From assembly GCF_018320785.1 (NCBI RefSeq), contig NC_054880.1, forward strand, positions 1 through 64,000: a DNA stretch of 64,000 nucleotides. The letters are read 5' to 3'. How positions within the stretch are numbered: the first letter of the stretch is position 1; each line of letters opens with the position of its first letter. The notes beneath the pieces were generated by a model that saw nothing but the letters and a program-made list of their open reading frames with translations, did no database searches and was not told the origin of the DNA. The translations under genes and the position numbers were made by a program. This document shows positions 49,136-59,582 of the stretch, in pieces. The DNA is from Cheilinus undulatus. Taxonomy: Eukaryota > Chordata > Actinopteri > Labriformes > Labridae.

Positions 49136-49420
49136 GAGCCCACTGAGGTCCCTTGATGAGTCTGTTATTTTGGGTCTCTGAAGTCCTTTAGAGTTTCTAG
49201 GTCCGGTTTAGACTCCAGATGGTCTTCAGGACAACGGCTCTGACTGGACTCTTAGAGATTCAGACTGCTGACATCAAATCAAACACACTAACCGGTCCGG
49301 TCTACAGAAAGACCTCATCCCTGGAGAGCTGGATCATTAGAGAAGATCTAGATCATCAGACAGAACCGGATCAGACCAGTTTAGACCAGTTCAGCTGCAG
49401 GCATCAGGACACAAAGAGCT
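49136..49420. other. unique intergenic DNA downstream of JTB
   Basis: Non-repetitive. A 72-codon plus-strand open frame (49219-49437) runs antisense into the JTB 3' UTR and has no recognisable protein features; I do not call it. Confidence 0.45.
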
Positions 49421-49631
49421 TTTATTTTGAAACATGACTTCCTGTTTATTGGTTCAGTCTTTTGCTGACACAAACTGGTCTACAGGTCAGGTTCTGGTTC
49501 TGTCTTTGGGACTGTTTTAAATAAAGGTAGTCTCTGCTGGTCTCAATAGTCCTGATCCCAGAGGGGGTCAGCTTTAGTCCAGATCCTTGAATACTGCTGC
49601 AGGATAAAACCAGCCGAGTCCACATGGAGTC
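49421..49631 (-). promoter_or_regulatory. jtb: JTB 3' UTR with minus-strand AATAAA signals
   Basis: Downstream of the JTB stop on the minus strand, AATAAA occurs at 49445-49450 and 49421-49426 (both TTTATT on plus). A 3' UTR of about 180-230 bases is inferred. Confidence 0.5.
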
Positions 49632-49788
49632 CTAGATGGACTCGATCTGGCGGCGGACTTTCTCCGAGGCCAGGCGGTCGAGCGAGCGCTGACGAACGAC
49701 GACCAGGATGGCAAACAACGCCGTCAGAGCCAACATGGCTGCCTCGAACTTCCAGAAGAGATGTTCCTCCATCACCACAGAGCGACAG
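49632..49788 (-). CDS. jtb: JTB terminal coding exon (membrane helix, conserved tail)
   Basis: The 51 residues start CRSVVMEEHLFWKFE, contain the transmembrane helix and end VRRQIESI with TAG. The acceptor is cttccgtag. The terminal KVRxQIESI is the most conserved part of the family. Confidence 0.97.
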
Positions 49789-52700
49789 CTACGGAAGAAA
49801 AACAAGACTCAGTAAAGTATGGACGTTAGAAATGATCATTCATTCATTCATTCATCTACACATCAGGACAGCCTGAGACACAATCATTCATTCATTCATC
49901 TACACTCATCAGGACAGCCTGAGACACAATCATTCATTCATTCATCTACACTCATCAGGACAGCCTGAGACACAATCATTCATTCATTCATCTACACTCA
50001 TCAGGACAGCCTGAGACACAATCATTCATTCATTCATCTACACTCATCAGGACAGCCTGAGACACAATCATTCATTCATTCATCTACACATCAGGACAGC
50101 CTGAGACACAATCATTCATTCATCTACACTCATCAGGACAGCCTGAGACACAATCATTCATTCATTCATTCATCTACACTCATCAGGACAGCCTGAGACA
50201 CAATCATTCATTCATTCATCTACACATCAGGACAGCCTGAGACACAATCATTCATTCATTCATCTACACTCATCAGGACAGCCTGAGACACAATCATTCA
50301 TTCATTCATTCATCTACACTCATCAGGACAGCCTGAGACACAATCATTCATTCATTCATCTACACTCATCAGGACAGCCTGAGACACAATCATTCATTCA
50401 TTCATCTACACATCAGGACAGCCTGAGACACAATCATTCATTCATTCATCTACACATCAGGACAGCCTGAGACACAATCATTCATTCATTCATCTACACA
50501 TCAGGACAGCCTGAGACACAATCATTCATTCATTCATCTACACTCATCAGGACAGCCTGAGACACAATCATTCATTCATTCATTCATCTACACATCAGGA
50601 CAGCCTGAGACACAATCATTCATTCATTCATCTACACATCAGGACAGCCTGAGACACAATCATTCATTCATTCATCTACACTCATCAGGACAGCCTGAGA
50701 CACAATCATTCATTCATTCATCTACACTCATCAGGACAGCCTGAGACACAATCATTCATTCATTCATCTGCCCTCATCAGGACAGCCTGAGACACAATCA
50801 TTCATTCATTCATTCATCTACACTCATCAGGACAGCCTGAGACACAATCATTCATTCATTCATCTGCCCTCATCAGGACAGCCTGAGACACAATCATTCA
50901 TTCATTCATTCATCTACACTCATCAGGACAGCCTGAGACACAATCATTCATTCATTCATTCATCTACACTCATCAGGACAGCCTGAGACACAATCATTCA
51001 TTCATTCATCTGCCCTCATCAGGACAGCCTGAGACACAATCATTCATTCATTCATTCATCTACACTCATCAGGACAGCCTGAGACACAATCATTCATTCA
51101 TTCATCTGCCCTCATCAGGACAGCCTGAGACACAATCATTCATTCATTCATCTACACTCATCAGGACAGCCTGAGACACAATCATTCATTCATTCATTCA
51201 TCTACACTCATCAGGACAGCCTGAGACACAATCATTCATTCATTCATCTACACTCATCAGGACAGCCTGAGACACAATCATTCATTCATTCATCTACACT
51301 CATCAGGACAGCCTGAGACACAATCATTCATTCATTCATCTACACTCATCAGGACAGCCTGAGACACAATCATTCATTCATTCATCTACACTCATCAGGA
51401 CAGCCTGAGACACAATCATTCATTCATTCATCTGCACTCATCAGGACAGCCTGAGACACAATCATTCATTCATTCATTCATCTACACTCATCAGGACAGC
51501 CTGAGACACAATCATTCATTCATTCATTCATCTACACTCATCAGGACAGCCTGAGACACAATCATTCATTCATTCATTCATCTGCACTCATCAGGACAGC
51601 CTGAGACACAATCATTCATTCATTCATTCATCTGCACTCATCAGGACAGCCTGAGACACAATCATCCATTCATTCATTCATCTACACTCATCAGGACAGC
51701 CTGAGACACAATCATTCATTCATTCATCAACACTCATCAGGACAGCCTGAGACACAATCATTCATTCATTCATTCATCAACACTCATCAGGACAGCCTGA
51801 GACACAATCATTCATTCATTCATTCATCTACACTCTAAAACATAAATCTCACTCCTACATCAGGATTCAGAGTAAATGTAGCTCAGGATCCTCTGTAGAT
51901 GTAGCTCAGGTTCCTCTGTAGATGTAGCTCAGGATCCTCTGTAGATGTAGCTCAGGTTACTCTGTAAATGTAGCTCAGGTTCCTCTGTAGATGTAGCTCA
52001 GGTTCCTCTGTAGATGTAGCTCAGGTTCCTCTAAAAATGTAGCTCTGGTTCCTCTGTAGATGTAGCTCAGGTTCCTCTGTAGATGTAGCTCAAGTTCCTC
52101 TTAAAATGTAGCTCAGGTTCCTCTGTAAATGTAGCCCAGCTTCCTCTGTCAATGTAGCTCAGGTTCCTCTGTAAATGTAGCCCAGCTTCCTCTGTCAATG
52201 TAGCTCAGGTTCCTCTGTAGACGTAGTTTAGGTCTTTCTGTAGACGTAGCTCAGGTTCCTCTGTAAATGTAGCTCAGGTTCCTCTGTAAATGTAGCTCAG
52301 GTTCCTCTGTAGATGTAGCTCAGGTTCCTCCATGTCTCTGATCTTTGCTGAGATGTTTCTACACCTTGACTGGAGTCCACCTGTGCTTAATTAACCTGAT
52401 TGGACATGATTCTAAAGGCCACACCCCTCTATAGAAGGCCTCACAGCTGACAATGGTGTCAGAGCAGAAACCAAGGGTCAAAGGTCAGAGGGGCTGCAGA
52501 GGAACAGATCTGGGGAAGGCTTCAGAAACATTTCTGCTGCTCTGAAGGTTTCCAAGAGAACAGTGGCCTCCAGAATTCCCACATGAAGAAGTCTGGACCA
52601 ACCAGGACTCTTCTAGAGCTGGTCACCATCGGGGGAGAAGGACCTTAGTGTGAGAGGAGACCAAGAACCTGATGGTCCCTCTGACTGAGCTCCAGAGATG

Positions 52701-55333
52701 CTGGAGGAGATGGGACAAAGTTCTAGAACCATCACTGCAGCCCTCTGATCTGGACTTGGAGGAGAGGAGAGATGAAGATCTCCTCAGAGAGAAACAGGAA
52801 GTCCACTTGGCAGGTTGGTGAAGGGGGTCTGATTAATTTATGAATGTATACACACACCCACCCACACACACACACAGCCACACCCACACACACACACACA
52901 CAGCCACACCCACACACACCCACCCACACACACACCCACACACACACATCTATATACGAAGTTCAAACTAAAAGATCCAACAGCAGCTGAAGACAAAGAT
53001 AAAGTCCAGAGCCACCGTCCAATCACAGACTGACCTTTTATACTCGTCTCTGTTGCTGCGAGTACAGTTCACTCTCTCCACGTATCCTGTGGCTCCGCAC
53101 GCCGACCACGACCTCTGGAACAGACAACCTCACGTTACCATGGCAACCAGCCATTCAAGAACCAGGTCTTTAAATATCCTTAGATAAACTGTCCAGGTCT
53201 TCAAGGACCAGGTCTTAAGATATTCTTAGATAAACTGTCCAGGTCTTCAGGGACCAGGTCTTTAGATATTCTTAGATAAACTGTCCAGGTCTTCAGGGAC
53301 CAGGTCTTTAGATATTCTTAGATAAACTGTCCAGGTCTTCAGGGACCAGGTCTTTAGATATTCTTAGATAAACTGTCCAGGTCTTCAGGGACCAGGTCTT
53401 TAGATATTCTTAGATAAACTGTCCAGGTCTTCAGGGACCAGGTCTTTAGATATTCTTAGATAAACTGTCCAGGTCTTCAGGGACCAGGTCTTTAGATATT
53501 CTTAGATAAACTGTCCAGGTCTTCAGGGACCAGGTCTTTAGATATTCTTAGATAAACTGTCCAGGTCTTCAGGGACCAGGTCTTTAGATATTCTTAGATA
53601 AACTGTCCAGGTCTTCAGGGACCAGGTCTTTAGATATTCTTAGATAAACTGTCCAGGTCTTCAGGGACCAGGTCTTTAGATATTCTTAGATAAACTGTCC
53701 AGGTCTTCAGGGACCAGGTCTTTAAATATCCTTAGATAAACTGTCCAGGTCTTCAGGGACCAGGTCTTTAAATATCCTTAGATAAACTGTCCAGGTCTTC
53801 AGGGACCAGGTCTTTAGATATTCTTAGATAAACTGTCCAGGTCTTCAGGGACCAGGTCTTTAGATATTCTTAGATAAACTGTCCAGGTCTTCAGGGACCA
53901 GGTCTTTAGATATTCTTAGATAAACTGTCCAGGTCTTCAAGGACCAGGTCTTTAGATATTCTTAGATAAACTGTCCAGGTCTTCAGGGACCAGGTCTTTA
54001 GATATTCTTAGATAAACTGTCCAGGTCTTCAGGGACCAGGTCTTTAGATATTCTTAGATAAACTGTCCAGGTCTTCAAGGACCAGGTCTTTAGATATTCT
54101 TAGATAAACTGTCCAGGTCTTCAGGGACCAGGTCTTTAGATATTCTTAGATAAACTGTCCAGGTCTTCAGGGACCAGGTCTTTAGATATTCTTAGATAAA
54201 CTGTCCAGGTCTTCAGGGACCAGGTCTTTAGATATTCTTAGGTAAACTGTCCAGGTCTTCAAGGACCAGGTCTGGGAGAACGTACCGTCTGGAAGGCGTT
54301 ACACTGAGAGCATTCTGCAGTCACCACAAAGTCCTCATGTATCCAGCAGGGTTCAATTTGAGCCTTTGGGGCTGCAGGAGAACAAGGTCAAAGGTCAGAG
54401 TCAAACACTGTACAGCTGAAACAGGAAACAGTTTACATTCCCAGGGGGCTTTGCTGCTGCTCAACAGTACCTGTGGTCTTCTCGTCACTCAGCAGCGCCG
54501 CTCCAAACACCCTGAAACACAGAACACACGTTATTCAGTCCTGGTCCTGGCTCTGGTCCTGGTCCTCATGCAGTTCTGGCTGAGCTTTGCTTTGGTTCAA
54601 CCATCACAGCTACATGCTAAATGCTACATGCTAAATGCTAAGCTACCTACACATGGGGTGCTTCTCATTACAGAACAGAACAGAACAGAACCATTCTAGC
54701 GTCCTCTCTCCTCGACTGACCTGAGATCCTCCTTCTCCATGATGGAGGATCTTAGAATTCCTGAAAGGCTCCTGAAGGAGACGAGGATGGAGGAGAGAGG
54801 AGGCTCCTAGAGGATCTCAGACCAAGGAAACACCAGTGTATCCTCCTCCATTATTTTTCCCAAAGGTGCGGTGTGATTGGTTTGGGGGCGTGGCATCTGC
54901 TAACAAGCCACGCCTCTGATGGTCTATGACGGTTAATGTCCTCTAACAGCACTGATCTGTTCAGAGTTAATCCCTTTATCTAAGATAGATCTGATAATAA
55001 AAATGAGAAGGACCCAGACTCTCAGGGAAACCTGGATTCTCTCTAGTTCCTGTAAACTGGTTTACTACTGGAGAGAAAAGACCCCAACATCCCCAGCTTC
55101 ACCAACATTCTCTAATCCTTCACTGTCTATAAAATATTCCATCCTTACCTTTCAGACACAGCCCAGTCTAGTGCCCCAGTTATCATTCCAGTCTAACCAG
55201 TACCTCCCAGGTTTATTAACTCAATGGTCTGGAACAGGACTGACCTGAGGGACACAAGACCCCAAAACAGGGCGTGGAGGACGAGGACTCGAGGTCGACA
55301 GCAGGCCACGGGGATCCGACAGTCGCTCTCCAT
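49632..55333 (-). CDS. jtb: protein JTB (jumping translocation breakpoint), complete coding region, five coding exons
   Basis: JTB is a small type I membrane protein, linked in the literature to the chromosomal passenger complex, cytokinesis and mitochondria. Coding exons in transcript order: 55245-55333, 54471-54511, 54286-54371, 53035-53114 and 49632-49788; 453 nt, 150 residues (human 146). Residues 1-30 form the signal peptide with LVLHALFWGLVSL. The ectodomain has six Cys in the family pattern: PCWIHEDFVVTAECSQC, ACGATGYVERVNCTRSN and KSCRSVVMEEHLFWKFE. A membrane helix (AMLALTALFAILVVVRQR) is followed by the conserved tail LDRLASEKVRRQIESI. One sequon (NCT). All junctions are GT-AG and in phase. 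Start chosen because MESDCRIP leads directly into the signal peptide. Introns 3 and 4 are filled with minisatellites. It converges on GLMP. Confidence 0.96.
49832..51834. repeat. 42/46/50-bp minisatellite with embedded CATT tetranucleotide, JTB intron 4
   Basis: About 43 copies of a unit with constant part CATCAGGACAGCCTGAGACA and CAAT, joined by a (CATT)n run of 2-4 copies, then CATCTACACT. Length steps of 4 bases come from the tetranucleotide and from presence or absence of ACTC in the flank. One copy has ATCATCCATT. Confidence 0.95.
51870..52332. repeat. 23-bp minisatellite, about 20 copies, JTB intron 4
   Basis: Unit GTAGCTCAGGTTCCTCTGTA followed by GAT or AAT. The copies are more diverged than in neighbouring arrays (CTAAAAAT, CCCAGCTTCC, GACGTAGTTTAGG), suggesting greater age. 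Confidence 0.92.
52335..52815 (+). pseudogene. decayed Tc1-like transposon fragment (transposase pseudogene)
   Basis: Several stretches match the N-terminal region of fish Tc1-like transposons: CAGATCTGGGGAAGG, AACAGTGGCCTCCA, TCGGGGGAGAAGG, CCAAGAACCTGATGGTC and CTGAGCTCCAGAG, in the right order and spacing for the transposase DNA-binding half. The region before it (52340-52480) fits the 5' non-coding part (GACTGGAGTCCACCTGTG, GGTGTCAGAGCAGAAACCAAG). The frame is broken by many small gaps and only the 5' part survives, so it is inactive. No terminal inverted repeats located. Confidence 0.8.
52847..52950. repeat. CA-rich microsatellite, JTB intron 4
   Basis: An interrupted (CA)n tract with CCCA and GCCA interruptions, about 100 bases. 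Minus-strand open frames rich in Cys, Val and Gly come from it. Confidence 0.92.
53035..53114 (-). CDS. jtb: JTB coding exon 4
   Basis: Encodes RSWSACGATGYVERVNCTRS and NRDEYK plus AG. Aligns to the human CGPTGYVEKITC block. The acceptor is gtctgttccag and the donor gtcagt. Confidence 0.95.
53158..54272. repeat. homogeneous 46-bp minisatellite, about 24 copies, JTB intron 3
   Basis: Unit CTTTAGATATTCTTAGATAA, then ACTGTCCAGGTCTTCAGGGA and CCAGGT. Copies are almost identical; rare differences are AAATATCC (first copy and 53730-53775) and CAAGGA for CAGGGA. It ends only 13 bases before the donor of JTB coding exon 3 on the minus strand. Confidence 0.96.
54286..54371 (-). CDS. jtb: JTB coding exon 3
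   Basis: Encodes PKAQIEPCWIHEDFVVTAEC and SQCNAFQT, matching the conserved PCW...FVV..ECSxC block of JTB. The acceptor is ctcctgcag and the donor gtacgt. Confidence 0.95.
54471..54511 (-). CDS. jtb: JTB coding exon 2 (41 nt)
   Basis: A very short exon coding VFGAALLSDEKTT, with split codons at both ends. The acceptor is tctgtgtttcag and the donor gtactg. Phase continuity with both neighbours supports it. Confidence 0.88.
54512..55244 (-). other. jtb: JTB intron between coding exons 1 and 2
   Basis: Largely non-repetitive intron with a CTGGTCCTGGCTC stretch at 54540 and ATGCTAAATGCTA-type steps at 54615. No further gene seen. Confidence 0.6.
55245..55333 (-). CDS. jtb: JTB coding exon 1 (signal peptide)
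   Basis: MESDCRIPVACCRPRVLVLH and ALFWGLVSL, then AG before a gtcagt donor. A longer in-frame ATG exists upstream, but the extra residues (MWSLVLKVAW...) do not fit the family. The exon probably extends 5' as UTR to an acceptor at about 55428 (ccctgctgtttcag). Confidence 0.9.
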
Positions 55334-55543
55334 TGGCCGTGTCCTGCACCAGGACCACGCCACTTTAAGGACCAGAGACCACAACCTTGTCCGTCCTGGA
55401 ACACACTTCCTGTTTGCCTTTGGATACCTGAAACAGCAGGGACTACGTTAGACTTAGGATCAAAATGTACTCTGGTTTCAGACATTTTCACCCGAGAAAG
55501 TTTGAATCAGTAAGAGGTGTTGATATGAACGCATCAGAACTTT

Positions 55544-57955
55544 GACTGATAAGGCAGACCTCCTGCTACGGTCCTACAGTCCTACAGTACAGCAGTCCTA
55601 CAGTCCAGCAGTCCTACAGTCCTACAGTCCAGCAGTCCTACAGTCCTACAGTCCAGCAGTCCTACAGTCCAGCAGTCCTACAGTCCTACAGTCCAGCAGG
55701 CCAACAGTCCAGCAGTCCTACAGTCCAGCAGTCCTACAGTCCAGCAGTCCTACAGTCCTACAGTCCAGCAGTCCAACAGTCCAACAGTCCTACAGTCCAA
55801 CAGTCCAGCAGTCCAGCAGTCCTACAGTCCAACAGTCCAACAGTCCTACAGTCCTACAGTCCTACAGTCCAGCAGTCCTACAGTCCAGCAGTCCAACAGT
55901 CCTACAGTCCTACAGTCCAACAGTCCAACAGTCCAGCAGTCCTACAGTCCAGTAGTCCTACAGTCCTACAGTCCAGCAGGCCAACAGTCCAACAGTCCTA
56001 CAGTCCAACAGTCCAACAGTCCAGCAGTCCAGCAGTCCTACAGTCCAACAGTCCTACAGTCCAACAGTCCAACAGTCCTACAGTCCAACAGTCCAACAGT
56101 CCAACAGTCCAGCAGTCCTACAGTCCAACAGTCCTACAGTCCAACAGTCCTACAGTCCAACAGTCCAGCAGTCCTACAGTCCAACAGTCCTACAGTCCTA
56201 CAGTCCAACAGTCCTGCAGTCCAGCAGTCCAACAGTCCAACAGTCCTACAGTACAGCAGTCCAACAGTCCAACAGTCCAACAGGCAGTCCAACAGTCCAA
56301 CAGTCCTACAGTACAGCAGTCCAACAGTCCAACAGTCCAGCAGTCCTACAGTCCAACAGTCCTACAGTCCAACAGTCCTGCAGTCCAGCAGTCCAACAGT
56401 CCAACAGTCCTACAGTCCAGCAGTCCAGCAGTCCAACAGTCCTACAGTCCTACAGTCCAACAGTCCTGCAGTCCAGCAGTCCAGCAGTCCAACAGTCCTA
56501 CAGTACAGCAGTCCAACAGTCCAACAGTCCTACAGTCCAGCAGTCCAGCAGTCCAACAGTCCTACAGTCCTACAGTACAACAGTCCTACAGTCCAGCAAT
56601 CCAACAGTCCTACAGTCCAGCAGTCCAACAGTCCGCAGTCCAGCAGTCCTACAGTCCACAGTCCAGCAGTCCTACAATCCAGCAGTCCAGCAGTCCTACA
56701 GTCCAGCAGTCCAACAGTCCTACAGTCCTGCAGTCCTACAGTCCAGCAGTCCTACAGTCCTACAATCCTACAGTCCTACAGTCCAGCAGTCCAACAGTCC
56801 AGCAGTCCAGCAGTCCTACAGTCCAGCAGTCCTACAGTCCTACAGTCCAGCAGTCCAACAGTCCTACAGTCCTGCAGTCCTGCAGTCCAGCAGTCCTACA
56901 GTCCGCAGTCCAGCAGTCCTACAGTCCTACAGTCTAGCAGTCCAGCAGTCCTACAGTCCAGCAGTCCTACAGTCCTACAGTCCAGCAGTCCTACAGTCCA
57001 GCAGTCCTACAGTCCAGCAGTCCAACAGTCCTACAGTCCAGCAGTCCTACAGTCCAGCAGTCCTACAGTCCAGCAGTCCTACAGTCCAGCAGTCCAACAG
57101 TCCTACAGTCCTGTAGTCCTGCAGTCCAGCAGTCCAACAGTCCTACAGTCCTACAGTCTAGCAGTCCAGCAGTCCTATAGTCCTACAGTCCTACAGTCCA
57201 GCAGTCCTATAGTCCAGCAGTCCTACAGTCCTACAGTCCAGCAGTCCTACAGTCCAGCAGTCCTGTAGTCCAGCAGTCCTACAGTCCTACAGTCTAGCAG
57301 TCCTACAGTCTAGCAGTCCAGCAGTCCTACAGTCCAGCAGTCCTACAGTCCAGCAGTCCTACAGTCCTGCAGTCCTACAGTCCAGCAGTCCTACAGTCCA
57401 GCAGTCCAGCAGTCCTACAGTCCAGCAGTCCAACAGTCCAACAGTCCTACAGTCCAACAGTCCAGCAGTCCAGCAGTCCTACAGTCCAACAGTCCAACAG
57501 TCCTACAGTCCAACAGTCCAGCAGTCCAACAATTCTACATTACAGCAGTCCAGCAGTCCTACATTCCTGTAGTCCTGCAGTCCAGCAGTCCAACAGTCCT
57601 ACAGTCCTACAGTCCAGCAGTCCAGCAGTCCTACAGTCCTACAGTCCAGCAGTCCTACAGTCCAGCAGTCCTACAGTCCAGCAGTCCTACAGTCCTACAG
57701 TCCAGCAGTCCTACAGTCCTACAGTCCAGCAGTCCTACAGTCCAGCAGTCCAGCAGTCCTACAGTCCAGCAGTCCTACAGTCCAGCAGTCCTACAGTCCA
57801 GCAGTCCAGCAGTCCTACAGTCCTACAGTCCAGCAGTCCTACAGTTCTACAGTCCAGCAGTCCAGCAGTCCAGCAGTCCTACAGTCCTACAGTCCAGCAG
57901 TCCTACAGTCCAGCAGTCCTACAGTCCAGCAGTCCTACAGTCCTACACTCCGGCT
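55544..57955. repeat. 8-bp CAGTCCTA/CAGTCCAG/CAGTCCAA array, about 300 copies
   Basis: A 2.4-kb array of 8-bp units differing only in the last two bases (TA, AG or AA). AA-type units dominate the middle left (about 55980-56560) and AG/TA alternation dominates elsewhere. A 137-codon plus-strand open frame (SYSPAVLQ type) is a by-product. If JTB starts near 58.7 kb the array lies in its 5' intron. Confidence 0.95.
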
Positions 57956-58670
57956 TTATCGTCTTAGTCTCAGGAACCGTCTAACCCCTCAGCTGTCCTC
58001 AGACTGCTAATTAAGCCCAACATTCCCAGAAAGATTCATAAACATTTTCAAATACGTTCCCAAAATCAAATTCTCCTCTTTGTTTGATCAACCCCCAAAA
58101 GTTTCTGAATACAATCACCAAATATCCACAAATCCTCCACAACATTCAGACTAGTCCCTGAGATTTCCAGACATCCCTGCAGATCTAAAAGGACCACCGG
58201 CCCAACAAATCCACAAGAAATCTAGTGAAAAGGGAGCTTAAAATATCTTTAAATCTCCCAAACACATTGAACTACCAACATCAGACCCGTGGACATCTGA
58301 AATTTCCAGAAGATTAGATGATTAAATGATTTATTAAAAGTAGACTCTTCAGGTAGAGACCGGCGGCTACAGCTGATAGATCCTGATCAATAATCAATAA
58401 CCCTCTCTACTGATCAATAACAATGGTCTCAGGCGTTAGCATGCTAGCCATGAAGCTACCACAGCTCATCATGAAACCATCTTTTCTTCTCTACACCTTC
58501 ACCTGTGTTATAACGGCTGACTGAACGACCTGGACATGACGTCATTACAGGTAAACATGGAGTTAAAAATGAAGAATAAAGAGAACCACACAATAGAACG
58601 GTTAGCTCATGGCTAGTGAGCTCACAAAGGCTACATGCTAACGCTAGCTTCTCTCTGAGTCAAAACTCAC
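57956..58670. other. unique sequence, probable JTB 5' intron
   Basis: Non-repetitive DNA between the 8-bp array and the candidate JTB first exon. I see no coding exon. Confidence 0.45.
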
Positions 58671-58860
58671 CGTTAGACGGCCGCCATCTTTGACTGAGCG
58701 CGGGAAAAGAACAAAGAGAAGACACGGTGACCGGATATCGATTATTAACGGATCTGATCAGATCACCGGGATTTCTTACCGATCAGTCTGACTGCTAACC
58801 GATAGCCCAGCAACGACAAGAATAACCAACACGGGACACACTTCCGGTAGAGATTTTCAA
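58671..58860 (-). promoter_or_regulatory. jtb: candidate JTB first (non-coding) exon and promoter
   Basis: On the minus strand an ETS-type CCGGAAGT (58840-58847) is followed by GC-containing sequence, a YY1-type AAGATGGCGGC (58680-58690) and a good donor (CTAACG|gtgagt at 58671). The ATG here opens a four-codon frame (MAAV, stop), so the exon would be 5' UTR. A second possible donor (gtaaga) lies further upstream near 58780. Linking it to JTB is inference from orientation and the lack of another gene between. Confidence 0.45.
58680..58690 (-). promoter_or_regulatory. YY1-type motif AAGATGGCGGC in candidate JTB first exon
   Basis: Same 11-base motif and orientation relative to transcription as at the GLMP start codon. 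Confidence 0.45.
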
Positions 58861-59388
58861 AATAAAATCACCATCAACGCAAATTTGTATTATTATTATT
58901 ATTATTATTACTGATTTTGTTGTTGTTATCAAAAATTCAACACCGAGTTAATAAACAGTTTTACTTTTCATCAGTCTGTTAATGAAATTCCTTGTATTTT
59001 ATTCATCCTCTGTTTCTGAAAACATATTTTTGTGTTCATGTTGAAATAAGATCTGACCCCGAAAGGTCAGTTGTCTACAGTGTTGTGAAGTAAAGAATTG
59101 AACATAAATTACAGTAGGCTCAGACTCCGGTCTGGGTCTGTTATTCATCATATTTCATCCTTTAGAAGAGCTGCTGGGTCAGTCAGATCTGATGCCTGTT
59201 CTCCAGGTTCACCTGTAGATCCAGGTCTGCTTCCTCCTGTCCTGTTCATTAACCAGAGCTACGTTTCGTTCCATCCAAGATCCATTCAGCTGTATTTTTG
59301 ATGTAGTGAGTAAAAATGTTCAGAAATATGTTTGGTGAGTCAGTTACATTACATCAGCACAGCCTTTAATTTGAAGGCGAGATACATG

Positions 59389-59464
59389 ACTTCCGGTTTC
59401 TCTCGGTCTCCTCGCTTGCTGTATTGGAACCTGTGACGTGGAGGATGAGTCAGAGATGACGTCA
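59389..59464. promoter_or_regulatory. cluster of ETS, inverted CCAAT, CRE-half, AP-1 and CRE motifs
   Basis: Within 76 bases: ACTTCCGG (59389-59396), ATTGG (59423-59427), TGACGTG (59434-59440), TGAGTCA (59446-59452) and the full CRE TGACGTCA (59457-59464). A further TGACGTCA is at 59542-59549. This density looks like an active promoter or enhancer, but I find no gene that starts here. Confidence 0.4.
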
Positions 59465-59582
59465 TCACACTGCCCTGTGCTCTTTAATAAAATATTAGAA
59501 CATTACAAACATACAAAACTATAAAAAAACAACAAAAACTATGACGTCATGTTTATTTGTAGCATTTCAACTTCTTAGAATA

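Noticed and set aside
49219-49437. 72-codon plus-strand open frame
   Set aside because: Runs antisense to the JTB 3' UTR, with no recognisable domain and no support beyond length.
53158-54272. CRISPR-like regular repeat arrangement
   Set aside because: The array has no unique spacers (every base repeats), lies in a vertebrate intron and has no cas genes.
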